DNA from: Lutimaribacter_A marinistellae
GTDB lineage: Bacteria > Pseudomonadota > Alphaproteobacteria > Rhodobacterales > Rhodobacteraceae
Length of the DNA: 64,000 nt
Assembly: GCF_042648365.1 (NCBI RefSeq)
Contig: NZ_JBHRXI010000001.1
Coordinates: 186,001-250,000, forward strand
Reading direction: 5' to 3'
Below, piece after piece: positions 37,147 through 44,874 of this stretch. Position 1 is the first letter of the stretch; every line of letters begins with the position of its first letter. Under the pieces are notes generated by a model that made no database searches, had not been told where the DNA came from, and saw nothing but the letters and a program-made list of their open reading frames with translations. The position numbers and the translations under genes were made by a program.

Positions 37147-37572
37147 TCAGGTTGCCCGCACCCAGTCGATGATCTGGCCCGACCGCAGCGCGCCCGACTG
37201 CCGCTTGACCTCTCGCCCTTTTGCAAAGGCCACCATGGTCGGGATACCCCGTATCCGGTGCCGCGCCCCGGCCTGCTGATGCGTCTGCGTGTCGAGCTTG
37301 ACGAGCCGCGCATGTCCCTTAAGCTCCTGAGCTGCCTTCGAAAACTCGGGCGACATCATTCGGCAGGGCCCACACCAGGGCGCCCAGAAGTCGACCACCA
37401 GCGGCAAGTCATCGACCCGCGCCGCCTTGTCGAGGATCGCGGGGTCAACATCCACCGGCGCGCCCGGAACCAGCGCCGCACCACAGGTGCCGCACTTGGC
37501 CCCCGACAGGATTCGCTCCGCTGGCACCCGATTCACCTGCCCGCAGGTCAAACATGTGAGTTTTTTAGGCAC
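37147..37572 (-). CDS. trxC: Thioredoxin 2 (zinc-binding TrxC)
   Basis: 141-aa thioredoxin with an N-terminal zinc ribbon, matching E. coli TrxC in length (139 aa). The zinc ligands are CLTCG and CGTCG (residues 7-32). The active site is FWAPWCGPCRMM, with the cis-proline in RGIPTMVAFAKG. A GTG start at 37572 is chosen because it gives the typical N-terminus and has AGGAGG 7 nt upstream; an ATG 24 codons further up gives a tail without family character. It reduces protein disulfides in the cytosol, often under oxidative stress. Confidence 0.92.
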   Translation of the reverse strand: MPKKLTCLTCGQVNRVPAERILSGAKCGTCGAALVPGAPVDVDPAILDKAARVDDLPLVVDFWAPWCGPCRMMSPEFSKAAQELKGHARLVKLDTQTHQQAGARHRIRGIPTMVAFAKGREVKRQSGALRSGQIIDWVRAT

Positions 37573-37763
37573 GACAGGGCCTCCTGAATACACATTCGTG
37601 AATCGATATGGGAACTTCTCGACAGCGCCGCAAGTTGTCGACACGGTGAAACAGAGTAACGGGAAGACATTAACTCATGAGAAACCCGCGTAAGACATCC
37701 TCGTCGCATGCGACCACCGCGGACCGGTGGATTAACACGACACGAGGACGAGACGATCGGGAC

Positions 37764-38150
37764 ATGGTTCAGTTCTCCACGCTCATCGCGCCGCTTCTGA
37801 CCCTTGTCGCGCTTTCCGGCGGCGCGGTCTGGACCGGGGCGACAAGCGCACTCGGCGCTGCCCCCTGGTGGGCGGAAAAGGTCGTCTGGGCCGGGCTTCC
37901 TGCCGGAATCGCCTTGGCCGCAACGGCATGGTTGCTGGCCCCGTCGCGCAGGCCACGCCTTCTGACGCTTGCCGCACTCACGGTTATTGCCTTCACACTG
38001 GCGAGGTACGGACAGGCGAATGCAGTTGCGTCGGCACCCGAAGCCCCCGAACTTGCCGCGCAGACATGGTATTTCGGCTGGTTTGCCACCTGCGCGCTGG
38101 CAACGGCGACCGTGGCATCACTTTTCCGCTATCACAGGCCCGCGCATTGA
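37764..38150 (+). CDS. Hypothetical membrane protein
   Basis: 128-aa protein with four predicted membrane helices: FSTLIAPLLTLVALSGGAVW, VVWAGLPAGIALAATAWLLA, LLTLAALTVIAFTLARYG and WYFGWFATCALATATVASLFRY. I recognise no family. The ATG at 37764 opens on the first helix; an in-frame ATG at 37677 would add a polar Arg/Ser-rich tail and is less likely. It is divergent from trxC and lies 85 nt before the L,D-transpeptidase gene. Confidence 0.55.
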   Translation: MVQFSTLIAPLLTLVALSGGAVWTGATSALGAAPWWAEKVVWAGLPAGIALAATAWLLAPSRRPRLLTLAALTVIAFTLARYGQANAVASAPEAPELAAQTWYFGWFATCALATATVASLFRYHRPAH

Positions 38151-38235
38151 CCGATCGGAAAAGCCGACGGAAAATGAGCGGGGGCGTAACAGCTTCTCAA
38201 CGAACCCGAAGAGCAAAAAGACGGAGACGCCAGAC

Positions 38236-38790
38236 ATGATCACGCGCCGCAGCTTCCTCGCCGCGACTACTGCCGCCGGTGTATTGCCCGGACTTGGCAT
38301 GGCGCAAACGACCGAGTTCGATCCGACGCCGCAATACGTGCGCATCAAGGCCGATTTTGCACCGGGCCAGCTTTTGGTGCTGCCGCGGTCATTCTACCTT
38401 TATTACGTTACCGAACCGCGCACCGCGATCCGCTATGGCGTGGGTGTTGGCAAGGCCGGCCTGCAGTTCCAGGGTACCGCAACGATCGACGTCAAGAAGG
38501 AATGGCCGACCTGGCGCCCCACCGAAGAGATGATCGAGCGCAGCCCGCAAACCTATGGCCGATTCAAGGACAATGATTACGTCCAGCCGGGTGGACCGGA
38601 CAACCCGTTGGGGGCCCGGGCGCTGTATCTCTTCCAGAACGGCAAGGACACCTTTTTCCGTATCCATGGCACAACGCAGCCCGAAACCATCGGACACGCC
38701 GTATCGAACGGGTGCATCCGCATGCTGAACGAGCATGTAATCGACCTCTACGACCGTGTGCCCATCGGTACGCAGGTCTCCGTCATCTGA
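38236..38790 (+). CDS. L,D-transpeptidase (YkuD family) with twin-arginine signal
   Basis: 184-aa peptidoglycan-modifying enzyme. MITRRSFLAATTAAGVLPGLGMAQ is a short Tat-type signal. The YkuD domain (from about residue 40) ends with the active site FRIHGTTQPETIGHAVSNGCIRML, carrying the catalytic His (IHGT) and Cys (NGCIRM). It is larger than the paralogue at 27899 and probably acts in 3-3 cross-linking or protein attachment. The DUF4329 gene begins 25 nt downstream on the same strand, so the two are likely co-expressed. Confidence 0.92.
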   Translation: MITRRSFLAATTAAGVLPGLGMAQTTEFDPTPQYVRIKADFAPGQLLVLPRSFYLYYVTEPRTAIRYGVGVGKAGLQFQGTATIDVKKEWPTWRPTEEMIERSPQTYGRFKDNDYVQPGGPDNPLGARALYLFQNGKDTFFRIHGTTQPETIGHAVSNGCIRMLNEHVIDLYDRVPIGTQVSVI

Positions 38791-38815
38791 TGCGGCACGC
38801 GGCGGAGAGCGGATC

Positions 38816-39397
38816 GTGAACCTCTTCGCCGCGTTCGGCCCTTCCGCCAGCCTTGGGCTGGCCCTTTTGCCCGCTGGCCTGAGTGCTGCGCTTCTTCCTT
38901 GCATGTTGTGCGCGGACGAGATGCACCGCCCGCCGGTCGAAGTGATCGAGGCCGTGCGCCGTCGCTTCGACCCGATCCAGCACCTGTCCTTCGCCGCGAA
39001 CCTTGAATATTGCGGCTATGTCGGGCGCGATGTGAACGGGGAAATCGCCTTTACCCCGATGCTGCGCGGCGATGCGGATGGTTGCACACCGCCGATACCC
39101 GACCCGACCTTGACCGTGTTTGCCTCGATGCACACGCACGGAGCCTATCATCCTGACGTTCCAGCCGAATTTCCCACCGCGCTCGATATGCAGAGCGATC
39201 GGAACGAAGGAGTGAACGGGTTCGTTGCAACGCCGGGCGGACGGCTTTGGTACATCGACAGCGCCGCGATGATCACCTTCCAGCTGTGCGGGCTTGGCTG
39301 CCTTCCGCAGGATCCGACCTTTCGTGCGGGGGACGACGGCACGATCGCGCAAAGCTACACGTTGGAACAGTTGCTGCAACTGGAAGGATATCACTGA
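38816..39397 (+). CDS. DUF4329-type secreted protein next to L,D-transpeptidase
   Basis: 193-aa protein starting at a GTG with GGAGAG about 8 nt upstream. A hydrophobic N-terminal segment (LGLALLPAGLSAALLPCMLC) suggests export. The core FTPMLRGDADGC, TVFASMHTHGAYHPD, LDMQSDRNEGVNGFVATPGGRLWYID resembles DUF4329, a JAB/MPN-like fold with an H-T-H motif and a later S-D pair that could bind zinc. Such domains are found in peptidases and in toxin cassettes. An exported peptidase acting beside the L,D-transpeptidase is plausible but unproven. Confidence 0.68.
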   Translation: MNLFAAFGPSASLGLALLPAGLSAALLPCMLCADEMHRPPVEVIEAVRRRFDPIQHLSFAANLEYCGYVGRDVNGEIAFTPMLRGDADGCTPPIPDPTLTVFASMHTHGAYHPDVPAEFPTALDMQSDRNEGVNGFVATPGGRLWYIDSAAMITFQLCGLGCLPQDPTFRAGDDGTIAQSYTLEQLLQLEGYH

Positions 39398-39455
39398 AAA
39401 GGATCCCTCTTGATCCGAATCTCCTCTTGGCTCAGACAAAGAGGGCGACGTTGGA

Positions 39456-39559
39456 CTATCGACTACACTGCTCCACTACCGGCCCAGTCTTCGATTTCTA
39501 CTGACAGAGCCGCCCTGCCGCATCCCGCGGGCAGAATTTGAAACAGGAGTATTGAGACG
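39456..39559 (+). promoter_or_regulatory. Conserved 5' leader of cold-shock gene 2
   Basis: Partner of the leader at 36374-36479. CAGTCTTCGATTTC (39485-39498), GCATCCCGCGGGC (39520-39532) and CAGGAG (39544-39549) occur in the same order, and the first block starts 75 nt before the ATG in both genes. Here the hairpin arms are CTGCC/GGCAG instead of GCC/GGC, so pairing is kept while bases change, which supports an RNA structure. Confidence 0.6.
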
Positions 39560-39766
39560 ATGGCCACCGGCACCGTCAAATGGTTCAACACCACCAAAGG
39601 ATACGGCTTCATCGCGCCCGAAGGCGGCGGCAAGGACGTGTTCGTGCATATTTCCGCGGTCGAGCGTTCGGGCCTGACCGGCCTCGCCGACAACCAGAAG
39701 GTCAGCTATGAGTTGAAACCCGGCCGCGACGGTCGCGAGTCGGCGGTCGATCTGCAGCTTCTGTGA
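39560..39766 (+). CDS. Cold-shock protein, CspA family (copy 2)
   Basis: 68-aa cold-shock domain with intact RNP1 (KGYGFIAP) and RNP2 (DVFVHISAVE). The first 49 residues differ from copy 1 only at PEGGG/PDGGK; the end reads YELKPGRDGRESAVDLQLL. It shares the 5' leader with copy 1, so the two genes look like a duplicated unit with control region included, lying about 3 kb apart. A terminator hairpin follows 20 nt after the stop. Confidence 0.95.
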   Translation: MATGTVKWFNTTKGYGFIAPEGGGKDVFVHISAVERSGLTGLADNQKVSYELKPGRDGRESAVDLQLL

Positions 39767-39785
39767 AACGAAGCTCTTGCGCATG

Positions 39786-39810
39786 AGGCCGGGAATTCCC
39801 CGGCCTTTCT
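39786..39810. terminator. Terminator between cold-shock gene 2 and the esterase gene
   Basis: AGGCCGGG and CCCGGCCT form an 8-bp stem with a 5-nt loop followed by TTCTT on the + strand. It lies between two convergent genes and may act on both; the minus side lacks a clear T-run. Confidence 0.75.
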
Positions 39811-40449
39811 TCATTCGTCAGCAGCGCGGCTGACAAGATCCAGCACTTGCGGCCCAAGCGCCTCGACGATCCGTGCAACCCCTTGGGCGTTCGGGTGTAT
39901 GCCGTCGGGCTGCATGAGCTCACGCGCCGCTGCCGGATCGCCTTCCACCGCAAGCCCATCAAAAAAGCTCTGTGCATAAAGGGCGCCGTATTCATCGGCC
40001 AGTTCGGGATAGATCGCGTCGAAATCCGCCTTGTATTCGGGTCCATAATTGCCCGGCGCCTGCATCCCCACCAGCAGTACCTCGACATCACGGTCCGCCG
40101 CGGCCTGCAGGATCGTGTCGATGTTGGCGCGAGCCACCGCCGGATCGATCCCCCGCAGCACGTCATTGCCACCCAGGGCAACGATCATGCCATCGACCTC
40201 GGGCGTCAGAGTCCACTCGACCCGCGCCGCCCCCCCGGCCGTGGTATCGCCCGATACACCCGCATTGATCAGCCGCACATCCGCGCCCCGTTCGGACAGC
40301 CACGCACGCATCTGCGGCACGAATCCCTCCTGCTCGATCAGGCCATAACCCTGCGTGAGCGAATCACCGAGCGCCGCGATCACCACCTGTTGGGCCGTGG
40401 CGGCAAAACCGCAGACCGTGAACACCGCTGCCAGAAGAACCTTGCGCAT
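39811..40449 (-). CDS. Secreted arylesterase/lysophospholipase, SGNH/GDSL family (TesA-like)
   Basis: 212-aa periplasmic esterase. After the signal peptide (MRKVLLAAVFTVCGFAATA), block I is IAALGDSLTQGYGL with the nucleophile Ser. Block II glycine is in NAGVSGDTTAGG, block III is VALGGNDVLRGI, and block V is DGIHPNAQG with the Asp-His pair, so the full SGNH set is present. The start at 40449 follows GGAGAGG. It is divergent from ybbA/ybbP, the same tesA-ybbAP arrangement seen in E. coli. Confidence 0.9.
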   Translation of the reverse strand: MRKVLLAAVFTVCGFAATAQQVVIAALGDSLTQGYGLIEQEGFVPQMRAWLSERGADVRLINAGVSGDTTAGGAARVEWTLTPEVDGMIVALGGNDVLRGIDPAVARANIDTILQAAADRDVEVLLVGMQAPGNYGPEYKADFDAIYPELADEYGALYAQSFFDGLAVEGDPAAARELMQPDGIHPNAQGVARIVEALGPQVLDLVSRAADE

Positions 40450-40501
40450 GATCCTCTCCGCTCCATATCCCGAAAAGACGCCAATCAAGGAGGCCGCCCA
40501 C

Positions 40502-41194
40502 GTGACCGACCCCGTGCTCACCCTCGAAGATGCCGCATTGTCGCTGGATGGCAATGCCGGGCGCGTCGATATCCTGCACGGGATCACGCTTGCCGTCGAC
40601 AGGAGAGAAACGCTGGGCCTCGTCGGGCCGTCCGGGTCGGGCAAGTCCTCGCTCCTGATGTTGATGGGCGGATTGGAGCGCGCCACGGGCGGAACGATCC
40701 GTGCCTTGGGCCACGACCTGACCGCGATGGACGAAGACGCGCTCGCCCGGTTCCGACGCGATCACATGGGCGTCGTGTTCCAGAGCTTTCACCTGATTCC
40801 CACGATGACCGCGCTCGAGAATGTGGCCACGCCGCTGGAACTGGCCGGCCATTCCGACGCCTTCGCCCGCGCCGAGGCCGAGCTTGAGGCGGTCGGCCTC
40901 TCGCATCGCGCGGGCCACTATCCCGCGCAGCTGTCCGGCGGCGAGCAGCAGCGCGTTGCGCTGGCGCGCGCCTCGGCCCCGCGCCCCGAGATCCTGCTGG
41001 CCGACGAGCCGACCGGAAATCTTGACGAATCCAATGGCGCGGCGATCATCGATCTGCTCTTCGGTCTGCGCGACCGGCACGGGGCGACGCTGGTGCTGGT
41101 AACGCACTCCCACACCCTTGCGCATCGCTGCGACCGGACGATCCGCCTGCGTGACGGCCGCGTCGCCGAACCGGAGCGTGAGGCCGCCGAATGA
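40502..41194 (+). CDS. ybbA: ABC transporter ATP-binding protein (YbbA/LolD-like)
   Basis: 230-aa ATPase of the MacB/LolD group. Walker A is GPSGSGKSSLLMLMGGLE, the Q-loop region GVVFQSFHLIPTMTALENV, the signature LSGGEQQRVALARA and Walker B EILLADEPTGNLD. A GTG start at 40502 has AAGGAGG 8 nt upstream and is preferred over an ATG 54 nt earlier. It overlaps the permease gene by four bases. In E. coli the YbbAP complex belongs to the FtsX-type mechanotransmission family; its substrate is unsettled. Confidence 0.92.
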   Translation: MTDPVLTLEDAALSLDGNAGRVDILHGITLAVDRRETLGLVGPSGSGKSSLLMLMGGLERATGGTIRALGHDLTAMDEDALARFRRDHMGVVFQSFHLIPTMTALENVATPLELAGHSDAFARAEAELEAVGLSHRAGHYPAQLSGGEQQRVALARASAPRPEILLADEPTGNLDESNGAAIIDLLFGLRDRHGATLVLVTHSHTLAHRCDRTIRLRDGRVAEPEREAAE

Positions 41195-43719
41195 GCCTGC
41201 GCCTCGCCGCCCGTTTCGCCCGTCGTGAGCTGCGCGGCGGCCTGCAGGGGTTTCGGATCTTCCTCGCCTGCCTTGCCCTTGGGGTTGCGGCCATTGCTGC
41301 GGTGGGAACGGTTCGCGCAAGCATCGAGGCCGGGTTGGCGCGCGAAGGCGCGGCACTGCTCGGCGGCGATGCCGAGATGGAATTCACCTATCGCTTTGCC
41401 ACCGAGGCCGAACGCGCCTGGATGGAGGAGGCCGCCCTTGCCGTCAGCGAGGTGGCCGATTTCCGCTCCATGGCGGTCGTCGAGCGCGATGGCGAAACGG
41501 AACGCGGGCTGACGCAGGTCAAGGCAATCGACTCGGCCTATCCGCTGATCGGCGCAGTCGAGCTCGACCCGCCTATGCCGCTGGACGAGGCGATGTCGGG
41601 AACCGGCGGCCTGCCCGGCGCAGTGATGGAACGCGCACTGAGCGACCGGTTGGCCCTGACGCCCGGTGACGTCTTTCGCCTCGGGACGCAGGACTTTGTC
41701 CTGATGGCCGCGCTGGAGCATGAACCCGATGGCGCCGCAGGTGGTTTCGGGCTGGGCCCCCGCACGCTGGTCCGGACCGAGGCGCTTGCCACCTCGGGGC
41801 TGCTTGCCCCCGGCACCCTGTTTTCGACCAAGTACCGGATGGATCTGCCCCAGGCGGCGGATCTGTCGGCAACGGCGCAGGAGGCGCGCACCGCCTTTGC
41901 CGAATCCGGCATGCGCTGGCGCGACGCGCGCAACGGGGCGCCCGGCGTGGCCGAATTCGTCGCGCGGCTCGGTGCCTTCCTCATCCTCGTGGGGCTCGCC
42001 GGGCTTGCTGTGGGCGGCGTCGGGGTCTCGGCCGCCGTGCGTGCCTATCTTGCCGGCAAGACATCGACCATCGCGACCTTGCGTACGCTCGGCGCAGATC
42101 GCGCCACCATCTTTCAAACTTATTTCCTGCAAATTGGCTTGCTCTCCCTCGCGGGCATCGCGATCGGGCTTGTCCTTGGGGCGCTTGCGCCGCTCTTCCT
42201 CGCCCCGCTGATCGAGGCGCGGCTTCCGATTCCGGCCGCTTTCGCCATCTATCCCACCCCGCTGGCCGAAGCCGCCCTATACGGGTTGCTCACTGCACTT
42301 CTGTTCACGCTCTGGCCGCTTGCCCGGGCCGAGGAGGTCCGCGCCGCGACCCTTTTCCGCGATGCGCTATCCTCGGCGAACCTGCTGCCACGCGGGCGAT
42401 ACCTGCTGGTGACGGGCTTCGGGCTTGCCCTGCTGATCGGTGCGGCGGCATGGTTCAGCGGATCTACATGGCTCACGTTGTGGACCTTCGGCGGCATCAC
42501 GGGCGCGCTGCTCCTTCTTGCCCTCTCGGCGCTGGCCATTCGCAGGCTGGCCCGTGCGACAGCCCCTGCCGCGCGCGGGCGCCCTGCCCTACGCTGGGCT
42601 CTCGCCGCGATCTCGGGTCCCGGCGAAGGGGCAGGTTCCGTCGTCCTTTCGCTGGGCCTTGGCCTGTCTGTTCTCGCCGCCGTGGGACAGATCGACGGCA
42701 ACCTGCGCAATGCCATCTCCGGCGATCTGCCCGAGGTCGCACCCTCCTATTTCTTCGTCGACATCCAGAAGGACCAGATGCCCGGCTTCACCGAGCGGCT
42801 GAACGGCGATCCGGCTGTCGACAAGGTGGAAAGCGCGCCCATGCTGCGCGGCATCATCACCCGTATCAACGACCGCCCCGCCAGCGAGGTGGCGGGCAAT
42901 CACTGGGTGCTCGAAGGTGACAGGGGCGTCACCTACTCAGCCGACCTGCCGCCCGATACGCGCCTGACAGAAGGCGAATGGTGGCCCGACGGGTATGACG
43001 GCCCGCCGCTTGTCAGCTTTGCCGCCGAAGAGGCCGAGGAAATGGGCCTCTCACTGGGCGACACGCTGACGGTCAACATCCTTGGCCGGGATATCACCGC
43101 CACGGTCGCATCGTTCCGCGAGGTCGATTTTTCCACCGCTGGCATCGGGTTCATCATGTCGATGAACCCCGGCGCGCTTGCCGGCGCTCCGCACAGCTTC
43201 ATCGCGACCGTCTATGCCGAACCTCAGGCCGAGGCCGCGATCCTGCGCGACCTTGCCGGGCAGTTTCCCAACATCACCGCGATCCGCGTGCGCGATGCGA
43301 TCGATCGCGTGGCCGACCTGTTGGCCGGGCTGGCCGCCGCCACGTCATACGGGGCTGCGGCATCGCTTCTGACCGGTTTCCTCGTCCTGATCGGGGCTGC
43401 CGCCGCAGGCGAAGGCGCTCGACGTTACGAAGCTGCGGTCCTCAAAACGCTCGGCGCGGCACGGCAGCGCATCCTGATGAGTTTTGCCCTGCGCGCCACG
43501 CTTCTCGGCGCCGCTGCGGGTATCGTGGCACTGGCGGCTGGCATCCTTGGCGGCTGGGCAGTCAGCACCTTCATCCTCGACACGGATTTCGCGGTGATCT
43601 GGCCCTCGGCCCTTGCCATCGTCCTGGGCGGCATCGGCATCACGCTTGCAGCCGGGCTCGCCTTTGCCTGGCGACCACTGGCCGTGCGGCCCGCCCGAAT
43701 CTTGCGCGCGAACGATTGA
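41191..43719 (+). CDS. ybbP: FtsX/MacB-like ABC transporter permease (YbbP-like)
   Basis: 842-aa membrane protein with the expected YbbP layout. A first helix (GFRIFLACLALGVAAIAAVG) is followed by a periplasmic domain, three helices with FtsX motif (TSTIATLRTLGADRATIFQTYFLQIGLL), a central pair, a second periplasmic domain and a second FtsX unit (EAAVLKTLGAARQRILMSFALRATLLG). Duplicated FtsX units and large periplasmic regions characterise mechanotransmission permeases. The ATGA overlap with ybbA implies coupled translation. Confidence 0.92.
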   Translation: MSLRLAARFARRELRGGLQGFRIFLACLALGVAAIAAVGTVRASIEAGLAREGAALLGGDAEMEFTYRFATEAERAWMEEAALAVSEVADFRSMAVVERDGETERGLTQVKAIDSAYPLIGAVELDPPMPLDEAMSGTGGLPGAVMERALSDRLALTPGDVFRLGTQDFVLMAALEHEPDGAAGGFGLGPRTLVRTEALATSGLLAPGTLFSTKYRMDLPQAADLSATAQEARTAFAESGMRWRDARNGAPGVAEFVARLGAFLILVGLAGLAVGGVGVSAAVRAYLAGKTSTIATLRTLGADRATIFQTYFLQIGLLSLAGIAIGLVLGALAPLFLAPLIEARLPIPAAFAIYPTPLAEAALYGLLTALLFTLWPLARAEEVRAATLFRDALSSANLLPRGRYLLVTGFGLALLIGAAAWFSGSTWLTLWTFGGITGALLLLALSALAIRRLARATAPAARGRPALRWALAAISGPGEGAGSVVLSLGLGLSVLAAVGQIDGNLRNAISGDLPEVAPSYFFVDIQKDQMPGFTERLNGDPAVDKVESAPMLRGIITRINDRPASEVAGNHWVLEGDRGVTYSADLPPDTRLTEGEWWPDGYDGPPLVSFAAEEAEEMGLSLGDTLTVNILGRDITATVASFREVDFSTAGIGFIMSMNPGALAGAPHSFIATVYAEPQAEAAILRDLAGQFPNITAIRVRDAIDRVADLLAGLAAATSYGAAASLLTGFLVLIGAAAAGEGARRYEAAVLKTLGAARQRILMSFALRATLLGAAAGIVALAAGILGGWAVSTFILDTDFAVIWPSALAIVLGGIGITLAAGLAFAWRPLAVRPARILRAND

Positions 43720-44166
43720 TCAGCGCGCGCACTGCACCGGCTGAAGGATCTTGAGCAACGCGTCATTGTCACAGACAAGCGCATCCAGCGTGATCTCGTC
43801 CAGCGAGGCATAAAAAGCGACAGCCGCGTCCTGCAGGGCCACCCTGAGACGACAGGCCTTGGTCAACGGGCATGTATTGTCGGCATCGGCAAAGCACTCT
43901 GCCAAGGGCAAGCCCCCCTCGATAGAGCGGAAGACATCGCCGATCCGGATCTGGCTTGCCGGTCGTGCCAGCGTCATCCCGCCGTTCCGGCCGCGCTGTG
44001 TGTTCAGGTAATCGAGCTGGCTCAACTGGTTGATGACCTGCGCCAGATGGTTTTCCGAGATGTTGCAGACCTCGGCGATCTCGGATTTCGTGACCAGCCG
44101 GTCCTGATGCGCGGCGCAGTACATCAGCAGGCGAATTGCAATATTTGTCCGTTTCGTGATGCGCAT
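43720..44166 (-). CDS. nsrR: Rrf2-family regulator, NsrR-like
   Basis: 148-aa Rrf2 protein. The winged helix is MRITKRTNIAIRLLMYCAAHQD, VTKSEIAEVCNISENHLAQVINQLSQLDYL, RGRNGGMTLARP. Three cysteines for an [Fe-S] cluster occur in ECFADADNTCPLTKACRLRVAL (spacing C-x7-C-x5-C), which matches the NsrR nitric-oxide sensors more than IscR. NsrR derepresses NO-detoxification genes when NO attacks its cluster. The start at 44166 follows GGAGGAG. An Fnr-type box lies about 64 nt upstream. No obvious target gene such as hmp or norB lies within the window. Confidence 0.85.
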   Translation of the reverse strand: MRITKRTNIAIRLLMYCAAHQDRLVTKSEIAEVCNISENHLAQVINQLSQLDYLNTQRGRNGGMTLARPASQIRIGDVFRSIEGGLPLAECFADADNTCPLTKACRLRVALQDAAVAFYASLDEITLDALVCDNDALLKILQPVQCAR

Positions 44167-44223
44167 GTCGACTCCTCCCGCGGCAGCGGCACATCCTTGT
44201 CGCATGACGCGGGAAAAAACGGT

Positions 44224-44237
44224 TTGACATACATCAA
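44224..44237 (-). promoter_or_regulatory. Crp/Fnr-type box upstream of nsrR
   Basis: Reads TTGATGTATGTCAA on the minus strand, a full match to the TTGAT-N4-(A/G)TCAA consensus of Fnr/FnrL/Nnr regulators. Its centre is about 64 nt before the nsrR ATG and about 30 nt before the ATG of the divergent gene at 44260, so it could activate nsrR or block the neighbour. Confidence 0.65.
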
Positions 44238-44259
44238 TAGGCAAAGGCAGGCAGGGCGC

Positions 44260-44829
44260 ATGGCAGATCCCTACTTCTTTGGCTATGGCAGCCTCGTGAA
44301 CACCTCCACCCACGATTTCCCGGACCCGCGACCGGCGGTTCTGTCCGGCTGGAAACGGGCATGGCGCCACACCGACCTGCGCCCCGTTGCCTTTCTCACC
44401 GCGATCCCGGTCGAAGGTGCCGAAATCGAGGGCATGATCGCCCATGTCCCGAACGATGACTGGGCCGCTCTGGATGAACGTGAATGGGCCTATGATCGCG
44501 TTGGTGTGACCTCATCCGTCACGCACACCCTGACGGAGGATGCCGATATCGCGGTCTATGCCGTGCCCGAAGGCCGGCACAGGGTTCCGTCCCGCAACTA
44601 CCCCATTCTGCTCAGCTATCTCGATGTCGTGGTCCAGGGCTACCTGCGGGTCTTCGGACCAGATGGGGCCGACCGCTTCTTCGCCACGACCGAAGGGTGG
44701 GACAGCCCGATCCTGAACGACCGGGCCGAGCCGCGCTATCCTCGCCACAGGGTTCTGACCGAACAGGAACAGGGCTTCGTCGATGACCGCCTCGCCCGCC
44801 TGGGCGCGTCGCTGGTCAAATCGACCTGA
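44260..44829 (+). CDS. Gamma-glutamylcyclotransferase-like (AIG2/GGCT-fold) protein
   Basis: 189-aa protein starting MADPYFFGYGSLVNTST; the YGSL motif near the N-terminus is the substrate-loop hallmark of the GGCT fold. A candidate catalytic acid lies in WAALDEREWAYDRVGV (about residues 69-84). Members cleave gamma-glutamyl amides or glutathione, or modify other amines. Size and motif suit a ChaC/AIG2-like enzyme, but the substrate is open. It is divergent from nsrR and lies behind the Fnr-type box. Confidence 0.8.
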   Translation: MADPYFFGYGSLVNTSTHDFPDPRPAVLSGWKRAWRHTDLRPVAFLTAIPVEGAEIEGMIAHVPNDDWAALDEREWAYDRVGVTSSVTHTLTEDADIAVYAVPEGRHRVPSRNYPILLSYLDVVVQGYLRVFGPDGADRFFATTEGWDSPILNDRAEPRYPRHRVLTEQEQGFVDDRLARLGASLVKST

Positions 44830-44874
44830 CCCTTGCGTCGCCGCCCGCGTGGCCGGCGACGAAGGCAGCGCAGG

